Shown: piece after piece, positions 1 through 12,138 of the stretch
Layout of the letters: each line of letters begins with the position of its first letter
Numbering within the stretch: the first letter of the stretch is position 1
The notes under the pieces: model-generated
The model's database searches: none
What the model saw: the letters and a program-made list of their open reading frames with translations, nothing else
What the model was told of the DNA's origin: nothing
Source of the DNA: CAXMQZ01 sp963719055
Lineage (GTDB): Bacteria > Acidobacteriota > Thermoanaerobaculia > Multivoradales > JAHEKO01
Assembly (NCBI GenBank): GCA_963719055.1
Contig: CAVRAU010000023.1
Coordinates: 62,001 to 126,000 of the forward strand
DNA: 64,000 nt
Reading direction: 5' to 3'
Position numbers and translations under genes: made by a program

Positions 1-1381
1 ACCGGGGGTCGCGTCGGGGTCAAGGGGGAGATCGCAGACTTCCGAGTGGGTCTCACCGGCAACTTCAAGTCCCTGCAAAGCACTCCCGGAACCGAAATCA
101 CCACCGAACAGTCTTCGGGCCGCTCCCAGTCGTTCTCGGTCCAAGTGGACAACCGCGGAGCCACCGGCGTACGGGTGTCGAGCGTCAACAACTACATGAA
201 CCGACCCGACGCCGGCAATGACAACTACGTCGGTCTGGAACGTCACGAGGTTTCATGGACGCAAGATTTCGGAGCGCTCGGTCGCTCCGATTTCTCGGCC
301 GAATACGCCGAGGAGAACAACTTCTTTCGCCAGGGGTCCATCGAGCCCTATGGAATCCCGGATGCCTCTCGACTTTGGCGCGTGGAGGGTTCCTATTCGG
401 CCAAACCCACACAGCGATCCTCCGTCTCCACCGGGTTCAGATACCGCGAAAGGCAGTCGCTGTTCGACATCGAGACCCGTCACGCACGCGAATCCCTGAA
501 CTTCATCCCCTCGCAAAGGGTCGATCTCTTCGGCCAGGGTGGCATGCAGCTCAGTCCGGGAGTCCTGGTCGAAATCGGTCTCTACTCCACGATGCGAGAT
601 GGCAGTCTGTCGCTCTCCCCTTCGGGAGGGATGGTCTTCCGGCTTGGCGAACATTGGCGGGCCCAGGCTTCCGGCACCCTCCAGGTCCACGACCAGGAGG
701 CTTAGCGACACTCTGCACTCGGACTTCAACACGGCGCTGTTCGGCAAGCATGACGCCTGCAGCACTCTGGAGGAGTACTGCTACCGCCTGAACCTGGCGC
801 ATCAATCTGCCGACATGGAGAATATGAGTGTCGGACTCGTGCATCGGCGATATGCCGAGACCCTGCACCTCTACTTCAACGAAGACTTCTTCAGTCGGCT
901 GGAGAGCGTCTACCTGGTCGAGGGCGACAATCTGCCGGAGGTTCAATTGGCGGCGACCCGACGGCTGGCGCCCACGGTCCTGGCCCGCCTCTCCTCCAAC
1001 CTGGCTTCAGGAGGCGGTGGCATTCTGTATGCCACAGACCAGACTTTCTACGAAAACCAGGTGCGCTATCTGGTCACCTCTCTGGACACACAGTTCGAGT
1101 ACACGTCCACAGGCGTCTTTATTGCTTTCCACCATCTCGCCCAGCAGCTGAACCCCATCGAAGGGACCGCCCAGGAGACGACCGCTGTCCCGGAAATGGA
1201 GTTGGAGCGCCTGCAGGTCATGCTGACTCAGGACCTGGATGTCCTGAGCCGTTTGGCCGCCCAGTGGGCCGTGCATCTGAACATGGAAATCAGCCGCGGC
1301 ACCGCCCCCGAGACCGATACCCAGTTCGACGACGACGAGCTCCGCAAGCGCGTGATGGGCGGGCTCACCGTCAGCTTCTAG
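1..1381 (+). CDS. Outer-membrane beta-barrel protein, 5' end outside window, one frameshift
   Basis: The reading frame is open from the first base, so the start and signal peptide lie upstream of the window. The protein alternates polar and hydrophobic residues in the manner of amphipathic beta-strands, is rich in aromatic residues and ends GGLTVSF. A terminal phenylalanine is the usual outer-membrane barrel signature read by the BAM complex. The frame changes near 690-705: the first part stops at 705 while the continuation (SDTLHSDFN onwards) runs in another frame to the TAG at 1379-1381. Both parts have the same barrel-like composition, so I read them as one gene with an indel. No plug or TonB box is visible in the part present, and the substrate or role is unknown. 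It could be a porin-like or a secretion-linked barrel. Confidence 0.6.
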
Positions 1382-1691
1382 CGCCCTCTTCTCTTCAACC
1401 TCGCTCCCTCCTTCGACCTGTGGACTTCCGTCCACTGGCAAACCCGCGTAGGCGTGGCCCGCCCCCTCAGAGTCTGCACCGGAACGGTCGATCCGACGAT
1501 GCACAGAAAGGTGTGCAACGGAGATTTGAATCCAACCATTTGAAGTATACTCAAAATATTGGATAGTACTTGTGCCTCCTCCTATTTCGTTGGGTTTTCG
1601 GGCTCCAAATGACCGTTTTTGCTCTCATTTTCGAAGCATTCGTGGCACGAAATGTGCTACTTGAAAAGTCGCGTCGAAGAGCGTTCCTACG
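1382..1691. other. Intergenic region upstream of the two-component operon
   Basis: No coding sequence is apparent in these 310 bases. The 3' half is clearly AT-richer than the surrounding genes. It holds a perfect inverted repeat at 1420-1435 (GTGGAC, TTCC spacer, GTCCAC), an imperfect dyad at 1539-1555 centred on AGTATACT, and a -24/-12 type promoter at 1643-1658. The repeat at 1420-1435 lies about 40 bases after the barrel gene's stop and has no T-tract, so it is a poor terminator; it or the 1539-1555 dyad might be an upstream activator site. Confidence 0.4.
1643..1658 (+). promoter_or_regulatory. Candidate sigma-54 (-24/-12) promoter
   Basis: The sequence TGGCACG-AAAT-GTGCT matches the RpoN consensus TGGCACG-N4-TTGC closely. 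The invariant GG (1644-1645) and GC (1656-1657) are separated by exactly ten bases. Transcription would start near 1669, about 23 bases before the kinase start codon at 1692. The operon it would drive encodes an NtrC-family activator, which is the class of protein sigma-54 promoters require. This fits autoregulation, but that is inference. Confidence 0.55.
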
Positions 1692-4459
1692 ATGATTTCC
1701 AGATCCAACGCCCGCCCCAACCTGCTGATCGCGGCTCTAGTCCTGGCCGCGGCGGTCGTGGCGTTCGCCGGTATGAGCTTTTCGAGGAAGGCTCAGACCT
1801 TCCAGCCGACGGGCTTCGAGGCAAGGGACAGGGGGGGATCCTGGGAAGTCCTCGCGGTCTCCAGCGACCCGAGCGGCTTGCGCGCCGGCGACCAGATCCT
1901 GCTCATCAACGGTCAGGAGTATGGACAGATCCCGGACGCCTCGGCGCTGGTCCGTCGTCACACGACCAACGAGCTGGTGGTGGTGCGCGGACAGGAGCTG
2001 GTGACGATCAGTCACACCCTGCCGCCGCTCGATATCGACTTTCCCTACTTGATCCTGTCTCTCATCGGCATTGCGTACCTGCTCATCGGCGTTTATACGC
2101 TATTACGCGATGGCCGCCGGCCCTCTTTTCTGTTCTTTCTCTGGTGCGCGACCTCCGCGATTCTCTACATCGCCTCGCCTGCCCCACCGTACGACTGGGC
2201 GGGCCGAGCCATCTACATCCTGGATGAAGTCGCACGAATTCTCGTCGCACCCTTGACCCTTCACCTGTTTGCGGTCTTCCCGCGCCCACTGGCCGAGACC
2301 CCAGGGTGACGCGGATGATTCCGTTCGTCTACCTGCCCAGCGCATTCCTGCTGGCGCTGCAGATCGATCTCATCGTCTTCGACGGGCGCTGGCTGTTCGG
2401 CGGCAACGTGACCTCGGCCCTCGGCCTGCTGGACAACCTGGAGCTCTATCACCTGGTGGCCTATGCCCTGGCAGCGATCGCGGTCCTCGTTTGGCGTCTG
2501 CGCCGGATCGAGCACCCAGAGCCGCACCGTCAGGCCACCTGGATCGCTGTCGGCATGGCGGGGGGCTATTTGCCCTTTCTCGCTCTCTATGTCCTGCCGA
2601 TCACCTTCGGTCTGCAGTGGCACCAGGGCATTACAGCGGCTTCCGTGCTCCCCCTCGCCTTGGTGCCCCTGACCTTCGCCTACGCCATCCTGCGCTACAA
2701 GCTGTGGGATATCGGAGTCATCGTCAGGGACACGATGACGCTGGGTCTGACAGTGCTGGTGGGTGTGGTCGGGTTCTCCATCGCCAATCTCATGGTCGAC
2801 CCGTCTGGTTCCGGAGGATCTCTCCGCCGCCCGGACGCTCATCTCCTTCGCGTCGGGACTGGCCATCGCCGGTCTGTTGGTACCGACCAAAGGCTCCATC
2901 GGTAGCTCCCTGGAGCGACTGCACTATCGCGGCACCTTCAGCAAGCGCCGGGCGCTGGCTCGACTCGGTCAAGAGATGCTTCAGGAGCACAGCCTCGGAC
3001 GGCTCTGCTCCTCGCTGCTGGATGATCTACAAGCTGCGCTGGAGCTCGATCAGGTCACGCTGCTGCTCAGCAACCGAGACGCACTTCTCGCCTTTCGACC
3101 CCAGAGGGACCTGCCCCCCGACCTCGTGACCCACGACTTCGACGATCGGTTCTGGGATTCCGAGGTCGAATCGATGACCGGGGTGGAATTCCCCACCGAC
3201 GAGCTCACGCCACAGCAGAGACTGTTCACCGCCGGCTACCGGTACGCCTTCCCGCTACAGGTGCGGCGGAACCGCATCGGCATTCTCCTCAGCGGCTACA
3301 AGCAGGGTGAGCTGCCCCTCAGCAGTGATGATCTGGAGCTGATCCGGGCCGTCGTCAATCAGGCCTCTCTGGCGCTCGAGAATGCCCAGCTCATGGAGCA
3401 GCTCGGCTCGCAAGTCAAGGAAGTCGGCAGGCTGCAGCGCGACACCCAGCGGATCATCGAATCCTCACCGGCCGCCATCGCCGTGGTGGACTCGACCGGT
3501 CAGCTGCACTCGGTGAACAAGGCCTTTGGAGAGTTGGTGCAGCGAGATCCAGAAGATCTGCCAGGAGAAGACTGTGGCCGGCTGCTACCCCTCGAGAAGC
3601 TACCCGAGACGCAGGAAGGACCGCGCGAGATCAGCTTTCGCGATCCTCGAGGCGAAGCTCGCCACCTCCAGATCTCTGTCGCTCCTCTCGAGGAAGACAC
3701 CTCGGGAGAGCTTCGCGTCATCGTCCTGCAGGATGTCAGCCAACGAGTGGCCATGGAAAATGCGCTCAAAGAGAAGGAACGTTTGGCCGCCCTGGGAATG
3801 CTTGCGGCCGGCGTGGCGCACGAAGTCAACACTCCCATTACCGGCATCTCGAGCTACGCGCAGATGTTGCTCGACAGCACTCCGGCGGACGACCCGCGAC
3901 GCGAGCTGCTCGAAAAGGTCGAGAAGCAGACGTTCCGAGCCGCTCGCATTGTCAACAATCTCCTGGATTTCGCCCGCAAACCCAGCGGCGAGCGGGCTCC
4001 GGTGTCGATGGCACCGCTGCTCAACGAGTGTCTGGTCCTCTTGAAGGAACGTCTGCATTCCAAGAATGTGCGTTTGGAGTGGCAGCAGCCCACGGAAGAG
4101 ATTCGCGTCCAGGGAAATATCGGTGAGCTCCAACAGATCTTCACCAACCTGGTCGTCAACGCCATCGATGCGCTGGAGGAAGCAGGGGTGCTGCGGGTGC
4201 ACCTGGAGGCCGACGATCGATGGGTGTGGGCTTCCATCGAGGACGACGGCCCGGGAATCGCCATGCAGGATCTGGAGAAGATCTTTCAGCCCTTCTACTC
4301 CACCAAGCTGTCGAAAGGCGGCACGGGTCTGGGACTGTCGATCAGCTACAACATCGTGCGTCGCCACGGGGGTGAGATTCGGGTTGTGAGCCAACCCGGC
4401 GAGGGCAGTCGCTTCATCGTCGAGTTGCCTCGTCTGCTGAGCGACGAAGGGGCTGCGGG

Positions 4460-4463
<4 letters not shown>
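1692..4463 (+). CDS. Membrane-bound sensor histidine kinase (PDZ, membrane segments, GAF, PAS, HisKA, HATPase_c), two frameshifts
   Basis: This is the sensor of an AtoS/NtrB-like two-component pair, about 920 residues when repaired. In order it has an N-terminal membrane anchor, a PDZ-like segment (LRAGDQILLINGQ), several hydrophobic segments forming a membrane sensor region, a GAF-like domain, a PAS domain (SSPAAIAVVDSTG), a HisKA dimerisation helix with the phospho-acceptor in AHEVNTP (His codon 3819-3821), and an ATPase domain with N box (NLVVNAIDA), G1 (DDGPG) and G2 (GGTGLGLS). The frame breaks near 2290-2310 and near 2795-2825, and returns to the original frame after the second break. 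Homologous sequence continues across both breaks, so these are probably sequence errors. The stop overlaps the regulator start by four bases (GTGA). The stimulus is unknown. Confidence 0.8.
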
Positions 4464-5839
<1,376 letters not shown>

Positions 5840-5843
5840 ACCG

Positions 5844-8123
5844 TTAGAGTACCCAGGAATACCCGAGTTTCAGGAAGAACGTTCTGTTCGACTGGGTGAG
5901 GGACAGGTCCTGCCCCGCCTTCCCGAGTGTCTGAATAGCCCACGAACACCACCGTGCGGGGATTCAGCTTGTAGCTGAAGAGAAACTGGCCGAACAGGTC
6001 CTTGGTATTGGCGTCGACCTCATCGATGTAGAGCTCGCTGTCACGATTGATGTTCTGGTACTGGAGAATGGCGCGCACAAAGGTGCGGATGTTGAACTGG
6101 TAGACCAATCGGAGCTGGCTCAGATGGGCGTCGAACAGCTGCCCTTCGTCCACATCCAGACGTTGGTAGGTGTGCTCGATATCGGCGCGGATCCGCAGCC
6201 CGAGATTGAGCGAGATCTCCGGACTCAGGTAGACCATCTGGCCCGGGCGAGTGTTGTCGTAGTCGATCTCGTCTCCAAAGCGACTGAACATCCCGAGCCG
6301 GATCATGCCGTTGGGGCGGATCGCCAAGAAATTGCGAATCGACTTCAGATCGAAGACCTCGCCATCCCAGTACTCTTCGCTGGTCGCCAGATTCAGCCAT
6401 ACGAAGCTCTCGCGCGGCCCCTGATAGGAACCCCAGATATCGAATTCCTGGCCCAGGAGCTGGCCCGAGTGATCTTCCGAGTGACTGTACTCACCAGCGG
6501 CGCTGAGTCGGTTGTACCAGTCTCCTGCTTCGCCCCACCAATGATGCTGGAGACCGGTGACGACTTCCTTGTAGTCCACCCGCGGCATGAAACCCATGTC
6601 GGCGCGAAAGTTCTCTCCCACATCCTCGTATGTGACCCAACCGGCAAGACTGCGAGAGTCGTGTACGTAGGACAAGAGATACGACATGTCATCGAATTCT
6701 CCCAGCGGCTGTTCGAAGTCCTCGGCCACGTCGTCCGGATACTGGCTTTTAGAACCCAGGAACTGGAATCGCACGGAGTCCGACTCCCGAAAACGATAGA
6801 GACCGTCGATTCCGGCCACATAGTTCTCGTACTCGCTGCCGGTGCGACCGGTGAAGATCGTGCCGATGCTGGAAGCCTTGCCGAAATCGCGACGGTACCG
6901 CAAGACCGCCGCATCGCTGCCCTGGTCGAACGACTCGCTATCCGAGCCGGTACTGCCCGGAAAGATGAGATTGGTGACCGAGTCCTGGGCGACAAAGGTA
7001 CCGATGCCGTTCTTTCCCTGCTTGCCGGTCAGTCGGACCCCCCAATCAGGGGCCGACACATTGCGAGTAAAAACAGCATTGAAGGGTGTGCGAAAGACAT
7101 CGGCGCCCTCGAGAAAGAAGGGTCTTCTTTCGGGGAAGAACAGGGTGAAGGTGGTGTTGATGTCCAGCTGCGCCACGTCCGCTTCGACCTGAGAGAAGTC
7201 GGGATTCAGTGCCAACCCCAGGTTCAAGTTCGGGGTCACTCCCCAGGAAGCGGTCAGCCCCAACTCGGATTCGGTGTCGCCGTCCTCCAGATCTCCATCG
7301 GGGAAATCGGCCACTTCGTCCTGCCGGCCGGCGGTGAGGGTCGGTACCAGCTCCAGATTGCGCCCCGGAGAAGCACCTTCGAATCCTTGAACCTTGGAGA
7401 TCTGGCACAGATAACAACTGACGTTGCGATCCATGGGTTGGGCCGCGATCCGCACTCTGTCACTTCTGGGTAGAAGCGAATGGCATCGAAACCCCAGATC
7501 TGCTCGCCACCACCATGAGGAAACCGCAGCTGTTGAAAGGGGATCGCAAACTCGACAATATACCCCTCTTCAGTGATGCGACCCGCAGAGGACCAGATCG
7601 CGTCCCAGTTCTCGTCCTCGCGCCCCGTCACGTCATCCTGGAAGAGATCCATCTGGACTCCCAGAGGATTGACGAAAAACTCGAACCCCCGTCGCTCGTC
7701 ATTGAAGGTGTCGAGAACCACGCCGACGAAATCATCGTTGAAGGCCCTGTCGCGGTCCGTCAAACGGGCCCTGATTTCTTCGGGGTTGTCATCGTAGGCG
7801 ATAAAGGCCACATAGACGCGTGAATCGTCGTAAGTGACCAGACAGGTGGTCTCTACCGGAGCCGGTGTGTTCTCTCCCGGCCGCGTCTCGTACTTCAGAG
7901 GAACCTGAGCCGCCGTGCAGCCAGGCGGCCTCGCTGAGCACGGCATCGATCTTGATGTCTTCCGTGGTCCTGGGATACGTCATACGGCAAGATGGCGCTT
8001 CGCTTCCAGATCCTCCGGCTGGGATTTCGCGTGCAGACCCGACAGAGGCGCCCAAAGGCCAACCATCAGCCAACAAGTCAACAGAATCCTCGGCAAAGGG
8101 GTCCTGTGCAGAAGCAACTCCAT
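5844..8123 (-). CDS. DUF5916-type outer-membrane protein with N-terminal CBM9/DOMON-like domain, about four frameshifts
   Basis: The start is placed at ATG 8121-8123 because this frame gives a convincing signal peptide (ILLTCWLMVGLWAPLSGLHA) that the longer upstream start does not. Next come an Ig-like DOMON/CBM9-type domain (DIKIDAVLSEAAW, then VYVAFIAYDDNP and GFEFFVNPLGVQMD), the family motif PGRNLELVP, the segment ERRPFFLEGADVF, and a long beta-barrel. The natural end is the TAA at 5844-5846, giving a C-terminus LKLGYSWVL; without a correction near 5910 the frame runs to 5836 with an unrelated tail. Other breaks lie near 7985, 7920 and 7460. Repaired length is about 760 residues. The family is exported to the outer membrane; substrate and function are not established. 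It converges on the regulator gene with four bases between the stops. Confidence 0.75.
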
Positions 8124-8422
8124 CTTGGCCAGCGGGCCGCCGCTGTCCCTGATTCATGTCTTTCCCGTCCGTCCTACTGCCTGTCGAGTTCATATACGTA
8201 TCGTTCGGCTATGGGTTTGTGCACAGAGCCCTTGATTGTTTAGACTGCGCAAGCCACCAAAACGTTGGGTTTCGCCAAGCTCCCTAATGTAGGGACCTGT
8301 CAGACCGTCCTGGGGTTACACCTCTAGGCCGGACCGCTTGCAGGGTCGGAATATATTGAGTATCCTTCGTTGTTCTTGGCGTAGCGGGCTGTTCCGGGCC
8401 ACGCCGATCAAAGGGTAAGACC
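8124..8422. other. Divergent intergenic region upstream of rpmE
   Basis: No gene is seen. The region separates the minus-strand DUF5916 gene from rpmE and must carry promoters for both. It contains a perfect palindrome TCCCTA-ATG-TAGGGA at 8281-8295 and a sigma-70-like promoter facing rpmE at 8338-8366. No structured RNA family was recognised. Confidence 0.4.
8338..8366 (+). promoter_or_regulatory. Candidate sigma-70 promoter for rpmE-prfA
   Basis: TTGCAG (8338-8343) and TATCCT (8361-8366) are separated by 17 bases. Transcription would start near 8373, leaving a leader of about 50 bases before the rpmE ATG. It is a consensus match only. Confidence 0.35.
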
Positions 8423-8623
8423 ATGAGGAAAGACATTCATCCCGAGCTTCATCTGGTGACCGCGGCCTGCGCTTGCGGCAACACCTTCCAGACCTACTCC
8501 ACCAAGGACGAGCTGCGGTTGGAGATCTGCAACGCCTGTCATCCGTTTTTCACCGGCAAGCAGAAATTCGTCGACACCGCAGGTCGAGTCGAGCGTTTCC
8601 GTCAGCGTTACGGCAACGGGTAG
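8423..8623 (+). CDS. rpmE: 50S ribosomal protein bL31
   Basis: A 66-residue protein of the usual bL31 length, beginning MRKDIHPELH as in typical family members. It keeps the zinc-binding cysteines: C16 and C18 in CACGN, and C36 and C39 in ICNACHPF, so it is the zinc-containing (C+) form. The C-terminal segment VDTAGRVERFRQRYG is also characteristic. bL31 sits at the intersubunit bridge of the ribosome. It heads a cluster with prfA and prmC, a common bacterial arrangement, here interrupted by an opposed glycerate kinase gene. RBS-like GGGTAAG precedes the ATG. Confidence 0.96.
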   Translation: MRKDIHPELHLVTAACACGNTFQTYSTKDELRLEICNACHPFFTGKQKFVDTAGRVERFRQRYGNG

Positions 8624-8665
8624 CTCCCTCCAATCCAGCACTATCACCCTGTTTCCGGCGTCGAG

Positions 8666-8700
8666 CCGAGGAGCTCGGGAGACCTGCGCTCAGACGCAGG
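8666..8700 (+). other. Two tandem stem-loops between rpmE and prfA
   Basis: Stem-loop 1 pairs CCGAG (8666-8670) with CTCGG (8674-8678) around a 3-base loop. Stem-loop 2 pairs CCTGCG (8683-8688) with CGCAGG (8695-8700) around a 6-base loop. No T-tract follows, so this is not a standard intrinsic terminator; it might set the relative expression of the two genes. Confidence 0.35.
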
Positions 8701-8759
8701 AACAAAGCGCTTGATTCCCCTACCCGACCGAAGAGATACTCCAACTGAGGACAGAAAAG

Positions 8760-9845
<1,086 letters not shown>

Positions 9846-9853
9846 CGGCAGGT

Positions 9854-11195
9854 CTACCGCGCCGAAGAATCCGGGACCAGCAAGAGAAGCTGCAGGTCGG
9901 CGACGTTGGTCCCCGTCGCTCCTGTCACGAGGAGATCTGCGGCTGCGGCCAGCGCTACATAGCTGTTGTTGCGATCCAACTCGGCCGTCGGGTCGAGTCC
10001 TGAGTGGCGAATCCGCTGCGGAGTGCCGGCATCGACCAGTCCTCCCGCGGCATCCGTGGGACCGTCACGACCATCGGTACCTCCACTCAAGAAGGCCCAG
10101 CTTCCGGACAGCGGGTTCGCCTCGCACAGCAGCGAGAATGCCAAGGCCGTTTCCTGATTTCGGCCTCCCAGGCCCTCGCCACGCAGGGTAACCGTGGTCT
10201 CGCCTCCGGCCAGGATCGCCATCCGACTGCTCACCGTCCCATTGCTGACGGCCGAACGCAAGAAGCTCGGCCGCGGCATCGCGGGCCTCTCCCAGAAGCT
10301 CGCTCGAGGCGATGACTACCTCGAAACCCTGTTCTCTTGCCCAATCTCGGGCGGCTGAGAGACTCTGACGATTCGAACCCACCAGTCGGTTCTCGACCCG
10401 AGAAAACACGGGATCCCCGGCGGTCGGGGTATCCGCGATCTGACCCGCAACACCCTGTTCGAATCGTCGTCGCACCGCCGCCGGAATCGACTCGCGCAGC
10501 TCGTAGCGCACCAAGATGTCCAGCGCATCCTGGAAGGATGTCGGATCGGGGGCGGTCGGACCACTGGCGATGCTGCTCAGGTCATCGCCGATGACATCGG
10601 AGAGGATCAATGCCTCGATCCTGGCCGGGGACGCCAACCGAGCCAGTCCGCCTCCTTTCAGCGTTGACAGGTGCTTGCGTACACAGTTGACTTCCTGAAT
10701 AGGCGCTCCACAGGCGAGCAGAAGACGTGTGGCTTCTATCTTGTCCTCCAGGCTGACCCCGGGAGCCGGTGACGGCAGCAGAGCCGAGCCACCACCGGAG
10801 ATGAGGACCAGCAAGGCATCCAAATCATGGCTATTTGCCAGGTACGCCTCGACCGCGGCGCCAGCGGCCACTCCGATGGCATCTGGCACTGGATGACTCG
10901 AGGCGAACACCTGAAATCGATCGAGCTCGGCGGCATTCTCCGGGTTGACGACCACGATTCCCGGACCGGCAAACTCTTCAGAGGAGAGACTCTCCGCCGC
11001 CGCTCGAGCCATGGTCACGGCAGCCTTGCCAAAGGCCACGACACGTAGCTCCCCGTCCTCATGTAGTGCCTCTCGACCGATAATCGGCCGCCCCGTGGAC
11101 GTTCGTCTGAGTCCATCCATGACCGCCCGCCGCGGGTCGGCGGCCCGGACTCCGGCCTCGAACACCGCCACCGCCTGGGCCCGCAGGGCCTCCAC
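9854..11195 (-). CDS. Glycerate 2-kinase, MOFRL family (DUF4147), one frameshift
   Basis: The enzyme phosphorylates D-glycerate to 2-phosphoglycerate. Family features are the VAFGKAAVTMA segment with its lysine, the glycine-rich VLISGGGSALL, the VNCVRKHLSTLKGG block, and in the C-terminal MOFRL domain AGGETTVTLRGEGLGGRNQE and GTDGRDGPTDAAGG. The frame breaks near 10245; rejoining gives AAELLRSAVSNGTVSS. Repaired length is about 446 residues, normal for the family. I chose the GTG at 11193-11195 because MEALRAQAVAVFEAG matches the usual family N-terminus; a GTG at 11226-11228 is an alternative. It is transcribed against its neighbours and diverges from prmC, splitting the prfA-prmC pair. Confidence 0.82.
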
Positions 11196-11261
11196 GGAGC
11201 CACCACCGCTGAATGCTTTGGCGCTCACGCCGGCCTCGATCGCATTGGATACACTGCCACT

Positions 11262-12107
11262 GTGAAGGCCATCATAAGCCAAACCCTGACCGACGCTCGG
11301 CAGCGACTCTCCGAGGCGCCGTTTCAACCCGATACCCGTGAGGCCATTCTCTTGCTCGGCCACGTCCTGGAATGGACGGAGGCGCAGGTTCTCGCCCGGC
11401 AAGACGAGGCACTGGAACACGCTTCCGCCAGCCGTTTCGAAGAGGTCCTCGACCGACGGCTCGGCGGTGAGCCGATTGCCTATATCGTCGGGGTCAAGGA
11501 GTTCTACGGCCGGCCGTTCCAGGTCGACCGCCGGGTGCTCATCCCGCGACCCGAGACCGAGCACCTCATCGAATGGGTGCTCGAGCTGCCGCTGCCCCCA
11601 TCGCCCTCGGTGCTCGATATCGGCACCGGTTCCGGCTGCCTCGCCTGCACCTTGGGCTTCGAGCTCCCGGCATCCCGGGTTGTCGCCACCGACATCTCTG
11701 CCGGAGCCCTGGCTGTCGCTCTGCAGAATCTTCGCCGCCACGGGCTGGAGAACCGACTGCTGCTCGCGGCTTGCGACTTGGCTCGAGGTTTGGCCTTGCC
11801 CGGTTTCGATCTCGTCGTCAGCAATCCTCCGTATGTCGGCAGAAACGAGGCCGCCTCGTTGTCGGCTGAGATTCTCGACTTCGAGCCCGACACGGCTCTC
11901 TTCGCCGGCGCCGAGGGCGACGCTCTCTACCCACGACTCTTCCAGCAGCTGTTCGGCTTGCGCCCCGGGACCTGGTTGATGGTGGAGATCGGTGCCGGTC
12001 AGGAAGAATTGATCCGGCAACTGAGCGCCGGCTCTCCATTCCATCTCCTCGAGGTACGCCCCGACTATGCCGGACATCCTCGTATTGCACTGCTGCAGCG
12101 CCGCTGA
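11262..12107 (+). CDS. prmC: Peptide chain release factor N5-glutamine methyltransferase
   Basis: This 281-residue SAM-dependent enzyme methylates the GGQ glutamine of release factors. It has an N-terminal helical domain (ILLGHVLEWTEAQVLAR), the linker RPETEHLIEWVL, the SAM-binding motif I VLDIGTGSGCLA, and the diagnostic NPPY (LVVSNPPYVG) that binds the glutamine. GTG start at 11262. It is followed by murA after about 30 bases and is co-directional with it. Confidence 0.95.
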   Translation: MKAIISQTLTDARQRLSEAPFQPDTREAILLLGHVLEWTEAQVLARQDEALEHASASRFEEVLDRRLGGEPIAYIVGVKEFYGRPFQVDRRVLIPRPETEHLIEWVLELPLPPSPSVLDIGTGSGCLACTLGFELPASRVVATDISAGALAVALQNLRRHGLENRLLLAACDLARGLALPGFDLVVSNPPYVGRNEAASLSAEILDFEPDTALFAGAEGDALYPRLFQQLFGLRPGTWLMVEIGAGQEELIRQLSAGSPFHLLEVRPDYAGHPRIALLQRR

Positions 12108-12138
12108 TCGTTCATAATCCGAGTCGGAGAAGCAGCCA

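Noticed and set aside
10065..12077. A single 670-residue minus-strand protein covering the glycerate kinase and extending across prmC
   Set aside because: Only the part downstream of about 11195 resembles glycerate 2-kinase. The upstream part is antisense to prmC.
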